A DNA stretch of 64,000 bases from Ophiobolus disseminans. Taxonomy: Eukaryota > Ascomycota > Dothideomycetes > Pleosporales > Phaeosphaeriaceae. The position numbers and the translations under genes were made by a program. The notes below the pieces were generated by a model. The model made no database searches. It was not told the DNA's origin and saw nothing but the letters and a program-made list of their open reading frames with translations. The stretch is from assembly GCA_010093685.1 (NCBI GenBank), contig MU006226.1:694964-758963 (forward strand), read 5' to 3'. This document shows positions 9,156-20,571 of the stretch, in pieces. How positions within the stretch are numbered: position 1 is the stretch's first letter; each line of letters starts with the position of its first letter.

Positions 9156-11792
9156 ATGGCCGACCATGAGGATGCGCTCGACATGGCCCAGCCCGCCGCG
9201 AACCCGGACGCCCAGACGACGGTCAACGACTTCCTCGACTACACCGAGTTCTTCCCCTCGGACCTGGTGCGCTCCCTGACGCTCATTGGCGACTGCGACG
9301 CGCTGTACCGCCGCGCCGTGCAGCGGGTGCACCACCTCAGCGCCCTCTACGGCCAACTGCCGTCGCTCCCCGAGCGCGAGCGCCCCGACCCGGCATTCCT
9401 ACGCAAGGAGATCTCGCAGCACCTGCAGAAGGCCCTGAACCAGCGCGAGTATTCCTACACCGAGGCCGCGCGCCTACACGAGGTGGCCACGCGCCATCAC
9501 CAGCGCTCCTCCATCATCAAGCGCAAACTGCAGGCCCAGCCCACGCCGCCCTCGCGCGACCCCACCCCCGCGCCCATCTCGCCCTCCGCCCAGCGCACCC
9601 TCCATCGCACCTACGAGCGCACCCCGCACCTGCGCCTGACCTTCGACGGCGGCCGCCACGGCCCCAGCGCTGCCCGCCCGCGCGACCGCCACAGGAAGCC
9701 CGGCGCACTGCCATCGCGGCGCTCGCGGGCACACAGCGCATCCTCCGACTCGTCCGATGGCGGCTCAGGCATCCACGTCGTGGCCTCGTCCCGGAAGCCC
9801 AAGCAGAGAGACCGGCACGGGCAGGCAGTCCGCGTGCGACCGCCTGGCGTCCTGGGCACAAACGTTCACAGCTCGATTGCAGGCATCTCCACCAGCAATG
9901 CCCTCGCCCAGCTCGCACCGCCCCCGCCAGACGCCAAACCCGGCAGCAAGTGGGCGCCGTGGAATAAGCTCACCGAGTATGAGATGGCTGTTCTTCGGAA
10001 GTCCATGAAGAAGAACGCCGTGTGGACCCCTAGCATGACCATGGTCAATCGCGAGCTGGAGAAGAAGCACCGCACACTCACAGACTACGAGCGGGAGAAG
10101 GCGCGCTGCGAGGAAACGGGCGAGGAGCTGCTGGACGAGGAGCCGACGATCGAGACGGTTGCGACAGCTGCGGCCTCGGCACAGCTCGCAGCATCTGGCC
10201 CTGCACCTGCTGCAGGCGAGTCTGCCAGAGACGATTCCCGCGAGGAGGGCACCATCAGCATTCGCCTCAAGCCGCTGCCGGCCAAGGAGGGCAGGAAGCT
10301 CGACCGTCTGTCGCAGCGGCAGCAAGCCGAGCGCGATGCACTGGAGCTCGAGAACGCTACGAGCAGGCTCCAGCAGGCTGCCGACAGCTTGAAAGAGCTC
10401 ACATTCACTTCGCATGCCGCGGCAACACCGTCGTCTCAGAGGAAGAAGCCCGCGACCCGGCCCTCCAACAAGCGCAAGCGAGACACCACACCACCCCCAG
10501 CGACGGAAGGTGCGACGGACTCTCCGAGGGAAAGGGAAGCTTCGGTTGCAACACAAGACAGCGGTACCAAGCAGCCAGAGGCAAAGCGCCCGAAGATACA
10601 TCTGCATATTGCACCCGCGCCCGCACCAAGCAGCACTGCATCGCCTGCACCGACGGCTGCTTCTGCTCTCTCGACGCCACAGGAAACGCCCGTGTCTGTC
10701 GCGCCTTCCCCAGTCGCACATACTCCCGTGCCGATTCCCGAGCCCTCGCCCACGCCCATGCCCCCTCTCAACAACGGCACTTCGATACAGGTACCGCTTG
10801 CTCCTGCTGGGCCAAGCACCCCAGTCGTCAACAAGGTCGCAGCAGAAAAGCCGGCGAGATCACCCACGCCCATTGCATCAGAGCCAGAGCCGGAGCTAGA
10901 GACGGAACTGGAACCCGAGCCAGAACCCGAGCTAGAGCTTGAGCCCGAGCCTGAACCTGAGCCCGAGCCAGAAGAGTCAAGAGCGTCACCCGAGCTTATT
11001 GACGTCGACATTACTGAACCTGTTGCCGCACCGACCCCACCTCCACCACAACCCACGGTCACAGCGGCTTCAACTCGTTCACGTAGGGAGTCTGTCGCGC
11101 CGAAGACCGTGAGTCCACCCGAGATTGCCGCTCAGCCCTCGAAAACCTTCAAAACCTCCACTCCGGTGCCCGAATCCATACCTGATGCACCCGTGCATGC
11201 GACACGGCCACGCTCCGCTCGTGGTCACGTACCCACCCCGAAGGCACAAAGCGAAGAGCCGAAGCCCAACGAACTCACAAGGATAACGCGTGAGACTCGA
11301 CGCCACAGCATCTTCAGCCAGTCTGCCCTGTCAGCCCCTACCGCAACTCGCATGAGCACCCGAAAGAAGCCACCTCCCAAGGGCGAAGTCACTGCTGCGG
11401 AGGATGGACAGAAGACCGTCACAAACGTCAAGCGAGCGCAGGGTAGCAAGAATAAAAGGAAGAAGAAAGCGGAAGAAGAGCCCGAGCCAGTGGACGACAT
11501 CGACCCCGACGAGCCCAGATACTGCATCTGCGATGATGTCAGTTACGGGCCGATGATATCGTGCGATAACAACGTAAGTATCACCACGCAAGCCTCTGCA
11601 AGTGCCCACACTGACGGACCGCAGTGCGATAAGGAGTGGTTCCACATGTCCTGCATGAACATGACCGAAGCCGACATCCCCTCTCGACGCGCAAAATGGT
11701 ACTGTCCCGACTGTCGCGCTGCCCTTAGCGTAGATGCATACGGCAACCCACTTGTGCCCCCGCCGTTGCCTGGCAGGCGTGGTAATCGGTAG
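9156..11792 (+). CDS. ING-family PHD-finger chromatin protein with long disordered linker
   Basis: Exon 1 is 9156-11573, intron 11574-11624 (51 nt, GTAAGT..GCAG), exon 2 11625-11792; product 861 residues. The intron is open in frame, so a naive ORF adds 17 false residues inside the PHD. The N-terminal 110 residues form the ING helical domain ([14 protein letters not shown].., then [15 protein letters not shown]). The last 60 residues form a PHD finger, [25 protein letters not shown] and WYCPDC, keeping the Cys4-His-Cys3 ligands. ING PHD fingers read histone H3K4me3 and tether acetyltransferase or deacetylase complexes (NuA4/Rpd3 type in yeasts), acting in the nucleus. The roughly 650-residue Pro/Ala/Glu-rich linker is much longer than in yeast Yng2. 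The ATG at 9156 has a good context (gccATGGCC). Confidence 0.9.
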   Translation: MADHEDALDMAQPAANPDAQTTVNDFLDYTEFFPSDLVRSLTLIGDCDALYRRAVQRVHHLSALYGQLPSLPERERPDPAFLRKEISQHLQKALNQREYSYTEAARLHEVATRHHQRSSIIKRKLQAQPTPPSRDPTPAPISPSAQRTLHRTYERTPHLRLTFDGGRHGPSAARPRDRHRKPGALPSRRSRAHSASSDSSDGGSGIHVVASSRKPKQRDRHGQAVRVRPPGVLGTNVHSSIAGISTSNALAQLAPPPPDAKPGSKWAPWNKLTEYEMAVLRKSMKKNAVWTPSMTMVNRELEKKHRTLTDYEREKARCEETGEELLDEEPTIETVATAAASAQLAASGPAPAAGESARDDSREEGTISIRLKPLPAKEGRKLDRLSQRQQAERDALELENATSRLQQAADSLKELTFTSHAAATPSSQRKKPATRPSNKRKRDTTPPPATEGATDSPREREASVATQDSGTKQPEAKRPKIHLHIAPAPAPSSTASPAPTAASALSTPQETPVSVAPSPVAHTPVPIPEPSPTPMPPLNNGTSIQVPLAPAGPSTPVVNKVAAEKPARSPTPIASEPEPELETELEPEPEPELELEPEPEPEPEPEESRASPELIDVDITEPVAAPTPPPPQPTVTAASTRSRRESVAPKTVSPPEIAAQPSKTFKTSTPVPESIPDAPVHATRPRSARGHVPTPKAQSEEPKPNELTRITRETRRHSIFSQSALSAPTATRMSTRKKPPPKGEVTAAEDGQKTVTNVKRAQGSKNKRKKKAEEEPEPVDDIDPDEPRYCICDDVSYGPMISCDNNVSITTQASASAHTDGPQCDKEWFHMSCMNMTEADIPSRRAKWYCPDCRAALSVDAYGNPLVPPPLPGRRGNR
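10881..10976 (+). repeat. Glu-Pro/Glu-Leu coding microsatellite in the ING linker
   Basis: About 96 bp of imperfect GAG-CC(N)/GAG-CT(N) hexamers encoding alternating Glu-Pro and Glu-Leu, ending in PEPEPEE. Codon variation among repeats suggests an old tract rather than fresh slippage. It lies in the disordered linker. Confidence 0.75.
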
Positions 11793-12470
11793 GTCTTCCT
11801 TTCTGTTCGTTCGAGTGCGTACTGAATCTCAAGAGGGGATGGAGTACTTAAGGGGATTTAGGACTGCATAAGCGCATTCGGCTGAGCGTCACGACACTTG
11901 AAATGACTGCCTGGGTGCGTTCGCAATGGGTTACGGACGTGTTTGCAACGACGGGTATGCATCACCGGTATGAAGGCATAAATACCTGTGGGTGTATCGT
12001 AGGACAATGGAATTATCGGTACGGGTGTTTGGAGTATGCAGTCTGCTCTACGGACAGCTGCTTTTAAGGGCATCAGTATCATCACGATCAATAAGTCAGC
12101 ATCATTTGAAAAGAAGCTCAACTCTTTACATGCATCTAATCAAGTGTTGACGCTTGTTTGTACCTGCAGCGGCAGATTCGCAAGTGCGAAGCTTAACCTG
12201 CAGCTCTATCGCTCTTTCCTCGTGTTGTGCCCTTGTTAGGGCTTAGCGAACATGAGGGGTCGGAGCGGCTGACAACTCAGCTGGAGACCTCACGACCTCC
12301 CGTAGACGACTCTGATCCTACTGCCTACACCACAACCTCAAGACCGAGCCTTCAAGCAATTCGAATCGCATTACAATCGACCTTTGGTGCCCGACCTGTT
12401 TTTTGTTACCGCCGCTCGAGCTCGGTTGATTGCGAAAATAAGCACAAGGCTGAAGGACGAGGAGATCATT
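11793..12470. other. Intergenic spacer
   Basis: 678 bp between two genes on the same strand. It holds the 3' end of the ING transcript and the promoter of the next gene. Short ORFs at 12036 and 12227 have no family resemblance. Confidence 0.35.
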
Positions 12471-13730
12471 ATGCCGATTTCTGTGACGTTTGTGCTGGGG
12501 AAGAAGGAGAATTACTTCTTTAATACACCTACCCACTGGGCTTGGTGAGTCTTTCTGTGGTTTTGGGGGGTTTGGAGCACGTGCGCGGCTCTAGCTGAGA
12601 AACCAAAAGCTGATATGAATATAGGCACAATTTGCCTCCAGACATCGAGGCCCTATTCACAAAATCCCCAAATATTAAGGATGTCATCGAGCTCGCTCTT
12701 GGAAGTAACGGGACCTACTTCATCTCATACAGGGATCACGACGGTCAGGTACTATGCAAACACTACAATTTGCCTAACGCCCTGACTTCCTGGCTGTACT
12801 GCTCCCACCCAAGTGTCGTCCGAGATCTGGTAACTTTGAGCGTCACTCTTGGACCATATGACTCTTACTACGCGTGGGACAAAAGTTCAGCGTCGTGGTC
12901 AAACTTACCTCCAAAGCTGGAGAAATCGATACTGAATCGTTTGGAACACCAAGATGCCTGGAAGACGACATGGAAAGCGAATGGAGCAGAGGCGCCCAGC
13001 TTCGTGAGCTTGGGTGCGGACGAGGCGTACTGGATGAGAACAGTGAGCGGAGGCGGTTGCTGGGATCTCAAATGCAGCGCACCGCCTTCAAATCCAGGCG
13101 CAACGGACGGTATGGCTGGCTTGCGAGGCATGAACAAGTTCCTCGAGGATAGCAGTGATTTCAATGGCGTCGCGGTATGCTGAATCGGAACTGAATCGCA
13201 AAGGTGATGTGTCATGCTGACTATACCAGGGTCTCCACCTCTTCCCATCACATCCAGACGCATATATCCTCATCACCATGGCTGGCAAAGCATTTTCAAA
13301 CCTCCCAGAGTTCACGTGGGTCGACTACAACAAATTGTCTCCAGCACTACCATCCTTCGCACAAGGCCTGCTGCCAATCCCTCCGATGCCGAAGCACCGC
13401 CAGCAAGCACCGCCTGCAGTCCAACCTCAGCCAGGGATATCGCCTCAGCCCACGGCTCAACCACAGGTCCAGTATCAGCAACCAATCCAATCGCCACAGC
13501 CGCAACAGCATCACAACTGCTGTCCGCCAACAGCCCCTGGAGCGCCGCACAATTGCTGTGTGCAGCAGCCCGTGCAGCCTGTTCAGCCGAGACCGTTTGG
13601 TTTGCCCGTTGCGGTTCCGTACTACGCTCAGCCTGTGATGCAACAGTTCCATTATGGCGCTGCACCCCTGAATGGCCAGCAGGGAGGGTATCCTAACGGC
13701 GGGTATGGCGCGGGGCCTGTCTACAGATGA
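12471..13730 (+). CDS. Conserved fungal protein of unknown function with Gln/Pro/Cys-rich tail
   Basis: Three exons: 12471-12544, 12625-13174 and 13230-13730, introns of 80 and 55 nt, 374 residues. The junctions give ..THWAW-HNLPPD.. and ..DFNGVA-GLHLFPSHP.., and all phases fit. The first 225 residues look like a compact domain with spaced aromatic motifs (LGSNGTYFISYRD, LTSWLYCS, YYAWDKSSASWSNLP, CWDLK), a pattern I associate with conserved uncharacterised fungal proteins that may have a propeller-like fold; this is weak. The C-terminal 150 residues are Pro/Gln-rich with two HNCC motifs (HHNCCPP and PHNCCVQ) and a Tyr/Gly-rich end, probably disordered. No signal peptide or membrane segment. 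The function is unknown. Confidence 0.75.
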
Positions 13731-14255
13731 GATGAGATTGTGTGGCATAGACGATTGGGCAGGCAGGTGTGAGGCAGTGAGTCAGAGAAGATTCTAAATG
13801 TTCTACTTAAATACCCCAATACAGATATACTCTAGCTACTGCGGGACATTAACCAGGCCTCGAAGCCTAGAGTCAGTCGTTGTATCACTAGGGCGAGGTC
13901 TCGAGGAGTTTTTGTACCCTTTCGAAGAGGAAGCGCAACGTACTTAGTTTGAGTCGCTTCCGAAATGAGGCTATAGGTCACAGCGGGTCAGGAGTTCTTT
14001 GCAGAGCTGACCTCATTCTTTAGTTTTTGTTTGCGGTTGCTTACAGACTATCAGCAGATCATTAACAGGCCTTTACCAGATTTTCAAATTCGACAACGTA
14101 AGAGCGCCTTTGTCCCCGACTGTTCATTCCCTCATGCTCCTTCTTCCTTTTCTTAGATCTAACTTCTATTTATTCAACTTCAGTCCCAGCGCCGATTGAT
14201 CACACCAGCATCAACTCTCTACTGTCTCGCCTACTTGAGCGATCGAGGTCAAACT
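13731..14255. other. Intergenic spacer
   Basis: 525 bp between same-strand genes. It contains an A/T-rich 3' region around 13800 and a pyrimidine-rich stretch before 14200. No gene is recognised. Confidence 0.35.
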
Positions 14256-15385
14256 ATGGCGCCTGTTACGTGTATCAACGACCTCCCAGCGGAGCTTTTC
14301 CAACAAGCCATCGGTTACGGTGTTCGAGAAGCTGGCGTTGCTGAAGCGTGTAAAACGCGCAATGTGAACCGTACGTCGATATGTTATTCCGATGGTGATA
14401 AGGAGCTAATGATGTGCAGGCGCATTTCGAGATGCGGTTACGTATGAGATTGTGCATTATGTGCCTCTTACTGCTTTCCAGCCGATCGCAAGGACTATGT
14501 TTGCGTTTGCCCTCCCAGACATAGTTTCAAGTGCCGTTCGGAAGGCCAAGGGATCTGGCGTAGCTATGCTCCTAGGATGTGAGGAGCAAGTGGATCGTGT
14601 ATTGCGGATCGAGGCTACCACTGACGTCGAACATGTCAAGCGATGCTACATGGATGATATCGATACGTACATAAAATGCCTGCCCTCACAGATCGTGCAC
14701 AAGGGACTTGACTCATCACACTACTGTTACGCAGCTGGATCAGCTCAAGATTTAATCGTCCAGATGTCTACTGCAGCTGCAGTTGGCAGTCTCGTGGCTG
14801 TTAAACGTTACAGCATGGATGGCTCTCCCTGGCCAAGCGTCCCGCGCTGTGCAGTAAACCGACTTATGGACGATGAAGAAATATTCACGAACCCGCCACG
14901 AGCAGCTGCTTCTACTGGAAAACTTGACATTGTCGAGTATCTCCTCGAATATATCGACGTACACTTTGCAAGTCAACCTCCCCGCGCGAATCGGAGTTTG
15001 CCTTCTCTCCAACAACAGCTTCGCAGCGCTATTGGCGATGCTATCGTGGCGAAGGCCCCGAAGATCGTCAACATCCTCCACAATTTCGCCTCCATATTCG
15101 AGCTCGGGCACGTCTACGAAGGCTGCTGTCCCTCACCGTGTGCTCAGTCCTGGGTCAGAAGTGCAGTAAAGACAGGGTGTATGTGAACCTGCCGTAGCGA
15201 AGTGCGCCGAAGGAAAGTATGCTTCTCCCCGCAAGCAGCCGAGCCTCTTTAGGCAACTCATACACGATGTTGAGGATAGCAAGGAGTGGAGTAAGAAGGC
15301 GGAAGGACTCCTTGAAGAGAATCTGGGCGAGGATCTTCCGGGCGCGAGGCTGTATGGCGAGGATATCTTGGGAAGTGGCTTCTAG
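14256..15385 (+). pseudogene. F-box-like/ankyrin family copy A, internally deleted
   Basis: Exon 1 (14256-14370, 115 nt) encodes the F-box-like start CINDLPAELFQQAIG..; intron 14371-14419 (49 nt); exon 2 from 14420 is open to a stop at 15184-15186 (293 residues). Three nucleotides later and in another frame, 15188-15385 encodes AKCAEGKYASPRK..IHDVEDSKEW..PGARLYGEDILGSGF and a stop, which matches the C-termini of copies B and C. About 170 residues of ankyrin-like region present in copies B and D are missing between these parts. I read this as a deletion with frameshift. A shortened but functional 293-residue protein cannot be excluded. The gene shares exon structure with copies C, D and E further right. 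Confidence 0.65.
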
Positions 15386-16063
15386 TCTGCCATCAGCGTG
15401 AAAGAGATGGATGGGCAATGAACAAGCGTGCTTGAGGAGTGGAAGCACTTAGGTACTCGGCGTATCTAGGAAGCTAAGCTGAACATTTAACTTTGGAAGG
15501 TATGGCGAAATGGATACAAAGAGTCAAAGATTGGATCTGGGTAGTGATAGCTTCGTGTCACGTGAGTGGATGCCTGCCAAATGCACTAACTGCATATTGT
15601 GTTCGAATTCCGATCACTTCACCAAAGAGAGAGATTCGGTGGCTTGAATATGGTAATCGCATTCGCAGTTCATATCGTGTGGCCAGCCAGAGGATGGATT
15701 TGACGCTGCGAAAGTACGTGACCTTCCGAGCTGGGATGACATCGATGGGGAAATTGCGCGAGGTGCGTGAAATTAGAGAAGTTGGTAGGACTGGTAGAAG
15801 AACTAAGCGTTTAGACCTTTCATAGTGTGCAAGCGAGACACGTGAGACATGAATCGAGTATTGGAGACATATTCGACAACATACTCTTTGCGAACTACCA
15901 TAATACATGCAAAGATCGTCCGATTCAAACGAGGAGGATAGAAAACGAAGATGAAGAGACATTGACGTGAGTGGATTCTCTTCCACCGCCTATTACATGT
16001 ACGTCATAAGTAGCAAGTGATGCAGGAGATAGTCGCATTCAGGAACAAAAAACATGTACGCAT
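15386..16063. other. Gene-free spacer
   Basis: 678 bp between two convergent 3' ends (copy A and the C2H2 gene). A 110-codon plus-strand frame at 15493 lacks any recognisable feature and is probably chance. Confidence 0.35.
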
Positions 16064-17919
16064 TTAGCGAGTCCACATGGGTACAGAAAAAGCCGAGAAA
16101 GGCTCAGTACAGCTGCTATCAGGAGGCGCAGAAGGGAATATCGCGTCCCAGTCGATCCAATCGCTAGTGGGAGTTTGTGTGGGTGGCGCATCTCTTGGCA
16201 CGCTTGTGAGATGTATGGGTTGCTCTGGCGGCCTGAATGAGGACTGCCAGTGGTTGTGCCAAGTAGGTATCAAAGTGTCTGTATCAATCGGGGGTATTTC
16301 TTGCGACGGCAGTGATCCCATGTTTCGCTCAGCTGCAGGTGTTGGGACTTGCGTTCCTGGTTGTGTTGATATGTTGCTGAGTGTGGATGTGTCACTTGAG
16401 CGTCTGTCCGTGAGTGAGGGAACAAGCAAGGTTGATGCATCGAAGGAGTTCAACATGTCGTCTTCGCATCGCCGTATGATTTGCGCTACTTGTCGGAGGA
16501 GCTGCTGTTCGACGGCGCCGGGGAGCTGACCGGCGGTGGTGGTGAGCTCTTGTTGTATGCGTCTGAGAAGTTCGCGTCGGAAGCGGCGTGATTCTTCGGT
16601 GGAAGAGTCGCTGTCGTAGACTATGTAGCGTTAGTTCATGGGGAGCATGCGTCAACACCTGGGCATGACTTACATGGAGACGGAATATCTTCCATAGCAA
16701 CATCTGGGAATAAGAGATGATAGACATCCCTCCATTTGTCTTCCTCCAGTCTGAGGGCGGGTGATCGCTTGCGAAGAGCCTTCAATGTTTCTCGATCGAT
16801 GCCTTCAATTGGCTGTGGCACGGATACGTGGCATTGTGCAGACCGCAGATGGTTTGACAAGTCGACATCCGCATCGAACATGGTGTAGCATCGCGGACAG
16901 TATATCGACTGTGTATGCGCACGGTAGAGATGCTCTTTCATCCGATGGACTGTTTGCCATCCTGGTCCTGGACAAGTGCGACGGTTACGATATCTGTTCG
17001 GCTCGTGCTTGAAAAATGGACATGCAAATCTCGCACCAGTTTCGGAGCTCTCCACTGTTGCCAAAGATCCGCGACGTCTCTTGTTGGCACCGTCTTCTTC
17101 GTCTTCGTTGGGCGGGTGTTGGTCATCGGACCTCGACTTGCGCTTGCTGCCACCTTGGGATGCTTTTCGACTGTCTTGCCGAGACATGGATGTAGTACCA
17201 GTAGTCGCATTTGATGTGCCACCGCCATTGCACTGCATGTGGGCCACGAATCTAAGATTGACTTCAATCCTGCGTATGATCGCTTCGATAGTCTTGATCG
17301 TAGCACGCGGTAGCACGGGCTGGCAGATTAACGAACCATCTTCATGCTCGTCATCGCTTACGTCTGTGTTTGTATACATCTCGCAACTGCTCGCTGACGA
17401 CTGCGAAACAATTGATGACACTCGCTTGTTGGGCCGATTATGTGATGGTAGGTTATCCTTGATCCACTCTTCAATGTTGTTGTCCGCTTCTACTAGTCCC
17501 GGTCGGAAGAGCACATCTGTCGATCCGATGATGCTAGCAGTAGGCTTGGGATGGCAAACTCGTTCAGCGGCGCGAAAGTGGTTTTCATGAACTGGACGAG
17601 AAGAAGCTGGACTGCTTGTTATACACAACCGTTGGGGTGGCGAAAAGTGGTGAAAAGCTCTGAAAGTGTGAATGAAAGAGGGCTTGCTTGGAAGTGGAGA
17701 GAACAATATGTCTATTTAGGATTAATTATTGGTCTCAATGAAAAGAGTTTGAGACATACGCTGGTCTGGATCAATGTAGTCCAGTGGAGAGAAAGAGACA
17801 TCCGGGTCGCTATTGTAACCAGAGTCTCCTGTCCTTGAAGAGGAGAGAGAATCCCGCCTTGGGAGCTCTTTTGATGTGCTTAGCTTAGGTAAGCCACCAT
17901 GCTTGTGACTGGCTGTCAT
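16064..17919 (-). CDS. C2H2-type zinc-finger protein, probable nuclear regulator
   Basis: Three exons on the minus strand: 17919-17760, 17606-16674 and 16620-16064; introns 153 and 53 nt; 549 residues. The first junction gives DYIDPDQ-PSSRPVHEN and the second IPSP-FYDSDSSTEESRRF, a typical ending for this fungal group. Features: a Ser-rich N-terminus, basic RKSRSDD and NKRRRG stretches (about 225-250, possible nuclear signals), then an atypical zinc-finger block FACPFFKHEP..CPGPGW..MKEHLYRAH and YCPRCYTMF..LSNHLRSAQC (about 265-330). The tail is Ser/Pro-rich. Such proteins are common in Pezizomycotina and are presumed DNA-binding, with no known target. The long first intron is the least certain part of the model. 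The gene separates ankyrin-family copies A and B and appears intact. Confidence 0.8.
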
Positions 17920-18526
17920 CTTGGCTGTATTGCGCAAACTGATGAAAAGAATGCAGGTGGATTGCTCGATATCGCAAATATTACGGACAGCGCGCTGAAA
18001 AGGACGTGGAAGAAGAGAACAGAGGTGAAGGCATCATATGGATTGACGGGTGCCTGGACGCCGTCATAAGTACTCGATCGACCCCACTGCGCGAATGCGC
18101 AAACGTGGGAAGCCTTAGCTAAGTTGGGTTGCAGCGGGGCTGCCATCAGCCCAAATCCAGGAACGACAACCAGACGCACCAATCGCTGCCGCCAATCGTT
18201 CCTCGGAAAGACGGCAGCGAGGTATGACAAGGGCAATGTAGCGGTGCGATGGTGATGAGTGTTGGTTGCCCGCGGTCCGGTGAAGCGGGCTAGCCGTGCA
18301 TGGGCCGCCTCGACACGTGGAGAAACGGGAGCTAAATCCTGATTTAGACAGTGGGGCCAGAACGTCGTGAACTGTTCGCAGCTGCGCCTTGTTCATCACC
18401 ACGTATATGTTTCATTCCGTGAAACATCTGACGTCGATCATCGGCATATCCGACGCGATTCTTAGACATACTGATATTTTCCCTCGCGACGATGCGCAAT
18501 GTACCTAGCATTCGAGAATAGCTATC
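17920..18526. other. Intergenic spacer
   Basis: 607 bp upstream of the C2H2 gene and downstream of copy B. It should hold the C2H2 promoter. A 95-codon minus-strand frame at 18115-18402 shows no coding features. Confidence 0.35.
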
Positions 18527-20114
18527 TTAGAAGCCCACGCCGATCAGAGCCTGTCCGTACAATCTCGCCCCAGGAGGAATCACAGAGTGATCTGCAGACA
18601 TCAGTGCCGTAGCTTTCTCGCGCCAAGATGGACGTCTCTCTACCAAATCGCGCACCTTATCGAACGTTCGATCGCTGAACCCCGACTCGTCCCTTGGATA
18701 CACGCTTCCACCCATTCTAAACACGACATACTGCGCCAAAATCCGATTCTCCATCCGTCGATGATCCCACAGCCCGTTTACCTCATTTTCATGAGGGTCG
18801 AGTCTGATTCTGTCCGAGTATGCTTTCGCTGGCGCGCCTCGCCGGGCAAGGAACCTCAACATTAGCACGTCTCCACATCGTACCGCCGCCTGCCATGCCT
18901 TGGGAAAGTCGAACGTTGGCTCCCCAGTCGATGAGAAGATCCGCAATATCGCGACCAGTGTGCCAAGCTGCTTCGTTGAGGCCGCCATTCGCAGCGATGC
19001 CGTCGGTCAGTGTCCATATATTCTTGTGTAACACGCGTCTGATGAAGTCAAGCTGACCATACTTGCAAGCTTTGACAAAGACGAGTGGACCGAATCTTTT
19101 GAACCCTTGGATGTGCATCAAGGTTCGCAGCGAGTTGATGGAACCGTGTTGCACTGCCAAGTACACATATTTGTTTAGACAAGAAGCTTCGCCGTTGTAG
19201 CGGTACCGAATCGGTTGAAGCAGGCAGTGAGACTCCATACCCAAACACACAGAGTACTCTTCATGGAACTTATAGAGCATCTTCAAAGTCTCCGAACGAT
19301 CGGCTTGGATTGCGGTCTCGATGGCTAAATGGAGCCTTGCACGCAGGGCGCGAGCATACCACGTGGTTCTGCGGCTGCGGAACCATGAAGCAAATATAGC
19401 CAGGATGTACCCCAGGACATTGTTGTGTCCTCCTGATATCGCCGCGATCAAAGGATCCCAGAACGGTGTCTCGTGCCCGAAACCCTTGAATGGCTTGTGG
19501 GGCAGACATTCGCTATACCACGTCGTATCCCGCCCGAGAAAGCGTTTGACGACGTCTAAATTACCGATCAACGCAGTAGCAACGATTCTGCGATGAGGTT
19601 TTATCTTGTGGGATTGAAAATGGTCTGGCTGCATAATGAAGTCTAGTGTCCATCTCTTGTATGCAGTTGCTAGATACGTCGTCATGCTCTGGACATGTTC
19701 CTCTTTTCGAGACTCTCTATCCATCGGTTTTTCCAAACGTACCAGCTTTTCAGCAAGACCGCGCACTAAGTGTATAGGCCACCTCGGATCATGAGCTGTG
19801 CGCAACGGGCTTCGTATCAAAGAGCGCAAACTTATGCGCAGGATGCCCCGCGCGATGATCGTCTCGCTCTCTGTCATCTCCTCCAGCGTGAACTGGTCGA
19901 ACGGGAGCCGGTCTATAATCTCGTACTGGACGATGTCGCATAGCTTGTCTGTTTGCAGTAAGCCTTTCCGTTCGCGGCCTCCACGTCGAACAAAAAACTT
20001 ACGGCATACTTGCCGGAGATACCAAGCCTCGCACACGCCGGCGCCACTGATTAGATCGCGTATGATTTGCCCGAGCAGCTCCGCAAGAAGACCAGTGAAG
20101 CCTGACGTAGCCAT
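18527..20114 (-). pseudogene. F-box-like/ankyrin family copy B, nearly intact, one frameshift
   Basis: Exon 1 is 20114-20003 (112 nt), intron 20002-19949 (54 nt), exon 2 from 19948. The junction gives RQVC-HKLCDIVQYEIIDRLPF, parallel to the other copies. The first frame encodes about 380 residues with ankyrin-like helices (LIAAISGGHNNVLGYIL, YLAVQHGSINSLRTLM, FVKACKYGQLDFIRRVL, IADLLIDWGAN). At about 18914 the homology moves to another frame (TFDFPKAWQAAVRCGDV..) and then runs open to PGARLYGQALIGVGF and a stop at 18527. Without this single shift the protein would be about 510 residues. It is the least damaged copy, so a sequencing error or a very recent loss are both possible. Confidence 0.7.
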
Positions 20115-20571
20115 GGACTAGAGGTTGCGGGTTTGTTTTTGGTTGAGTTAGGGTATGTCGACGTTTCAATATCTCGAAATGTGAATGTGTAGTAACCGCA
20201 GAGAGCGAGGCTTAGCGCTACCGGTAATCTGTCGATAGAGCGGCTTGGCAGGAGCCACTTTCACTCACTCACGGTTTGCAAGATGTCCCATTCTGTTATC
20301 TGGGTATTAGCTCCGGCGACGTCATTCATCTACTACCATGCGCCTACATGGGCGCATGGGGATGTTTCTTTCACATTGCGACAAATGGAGAGACAAACCT
20401 TTTGATACGATTTGATCTCGTTCGTTACATGTTAGACATGTCTAGGCCCAACCCATGTGAGTGGGGCCAGTCTCTCCATATTAGAAAAGTTGGTAAGTTG
20501 CGCCCTTACACTCCGGCCCACATGACATATTGACCTTTACTCCGCGGTGCTTCTCCGACCTTTCTCAGCCC
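20115..20571. other. Intergenic spacer between copies B and C
   Basis: 457 bp that should contain the promoter of copy B, on the minus strand. No ORF of interest and no repeat shared with the other inter-copy spacers was noticed. Confidence 0.35.

Noticed and set aside
11570..11630. 17 extra residues inside the ING PHD finger
   Set aside because: They come from reading through a 51-nt intron with good GTAAGT and CAG sites; splicing restores the zinc-ligand spacing.
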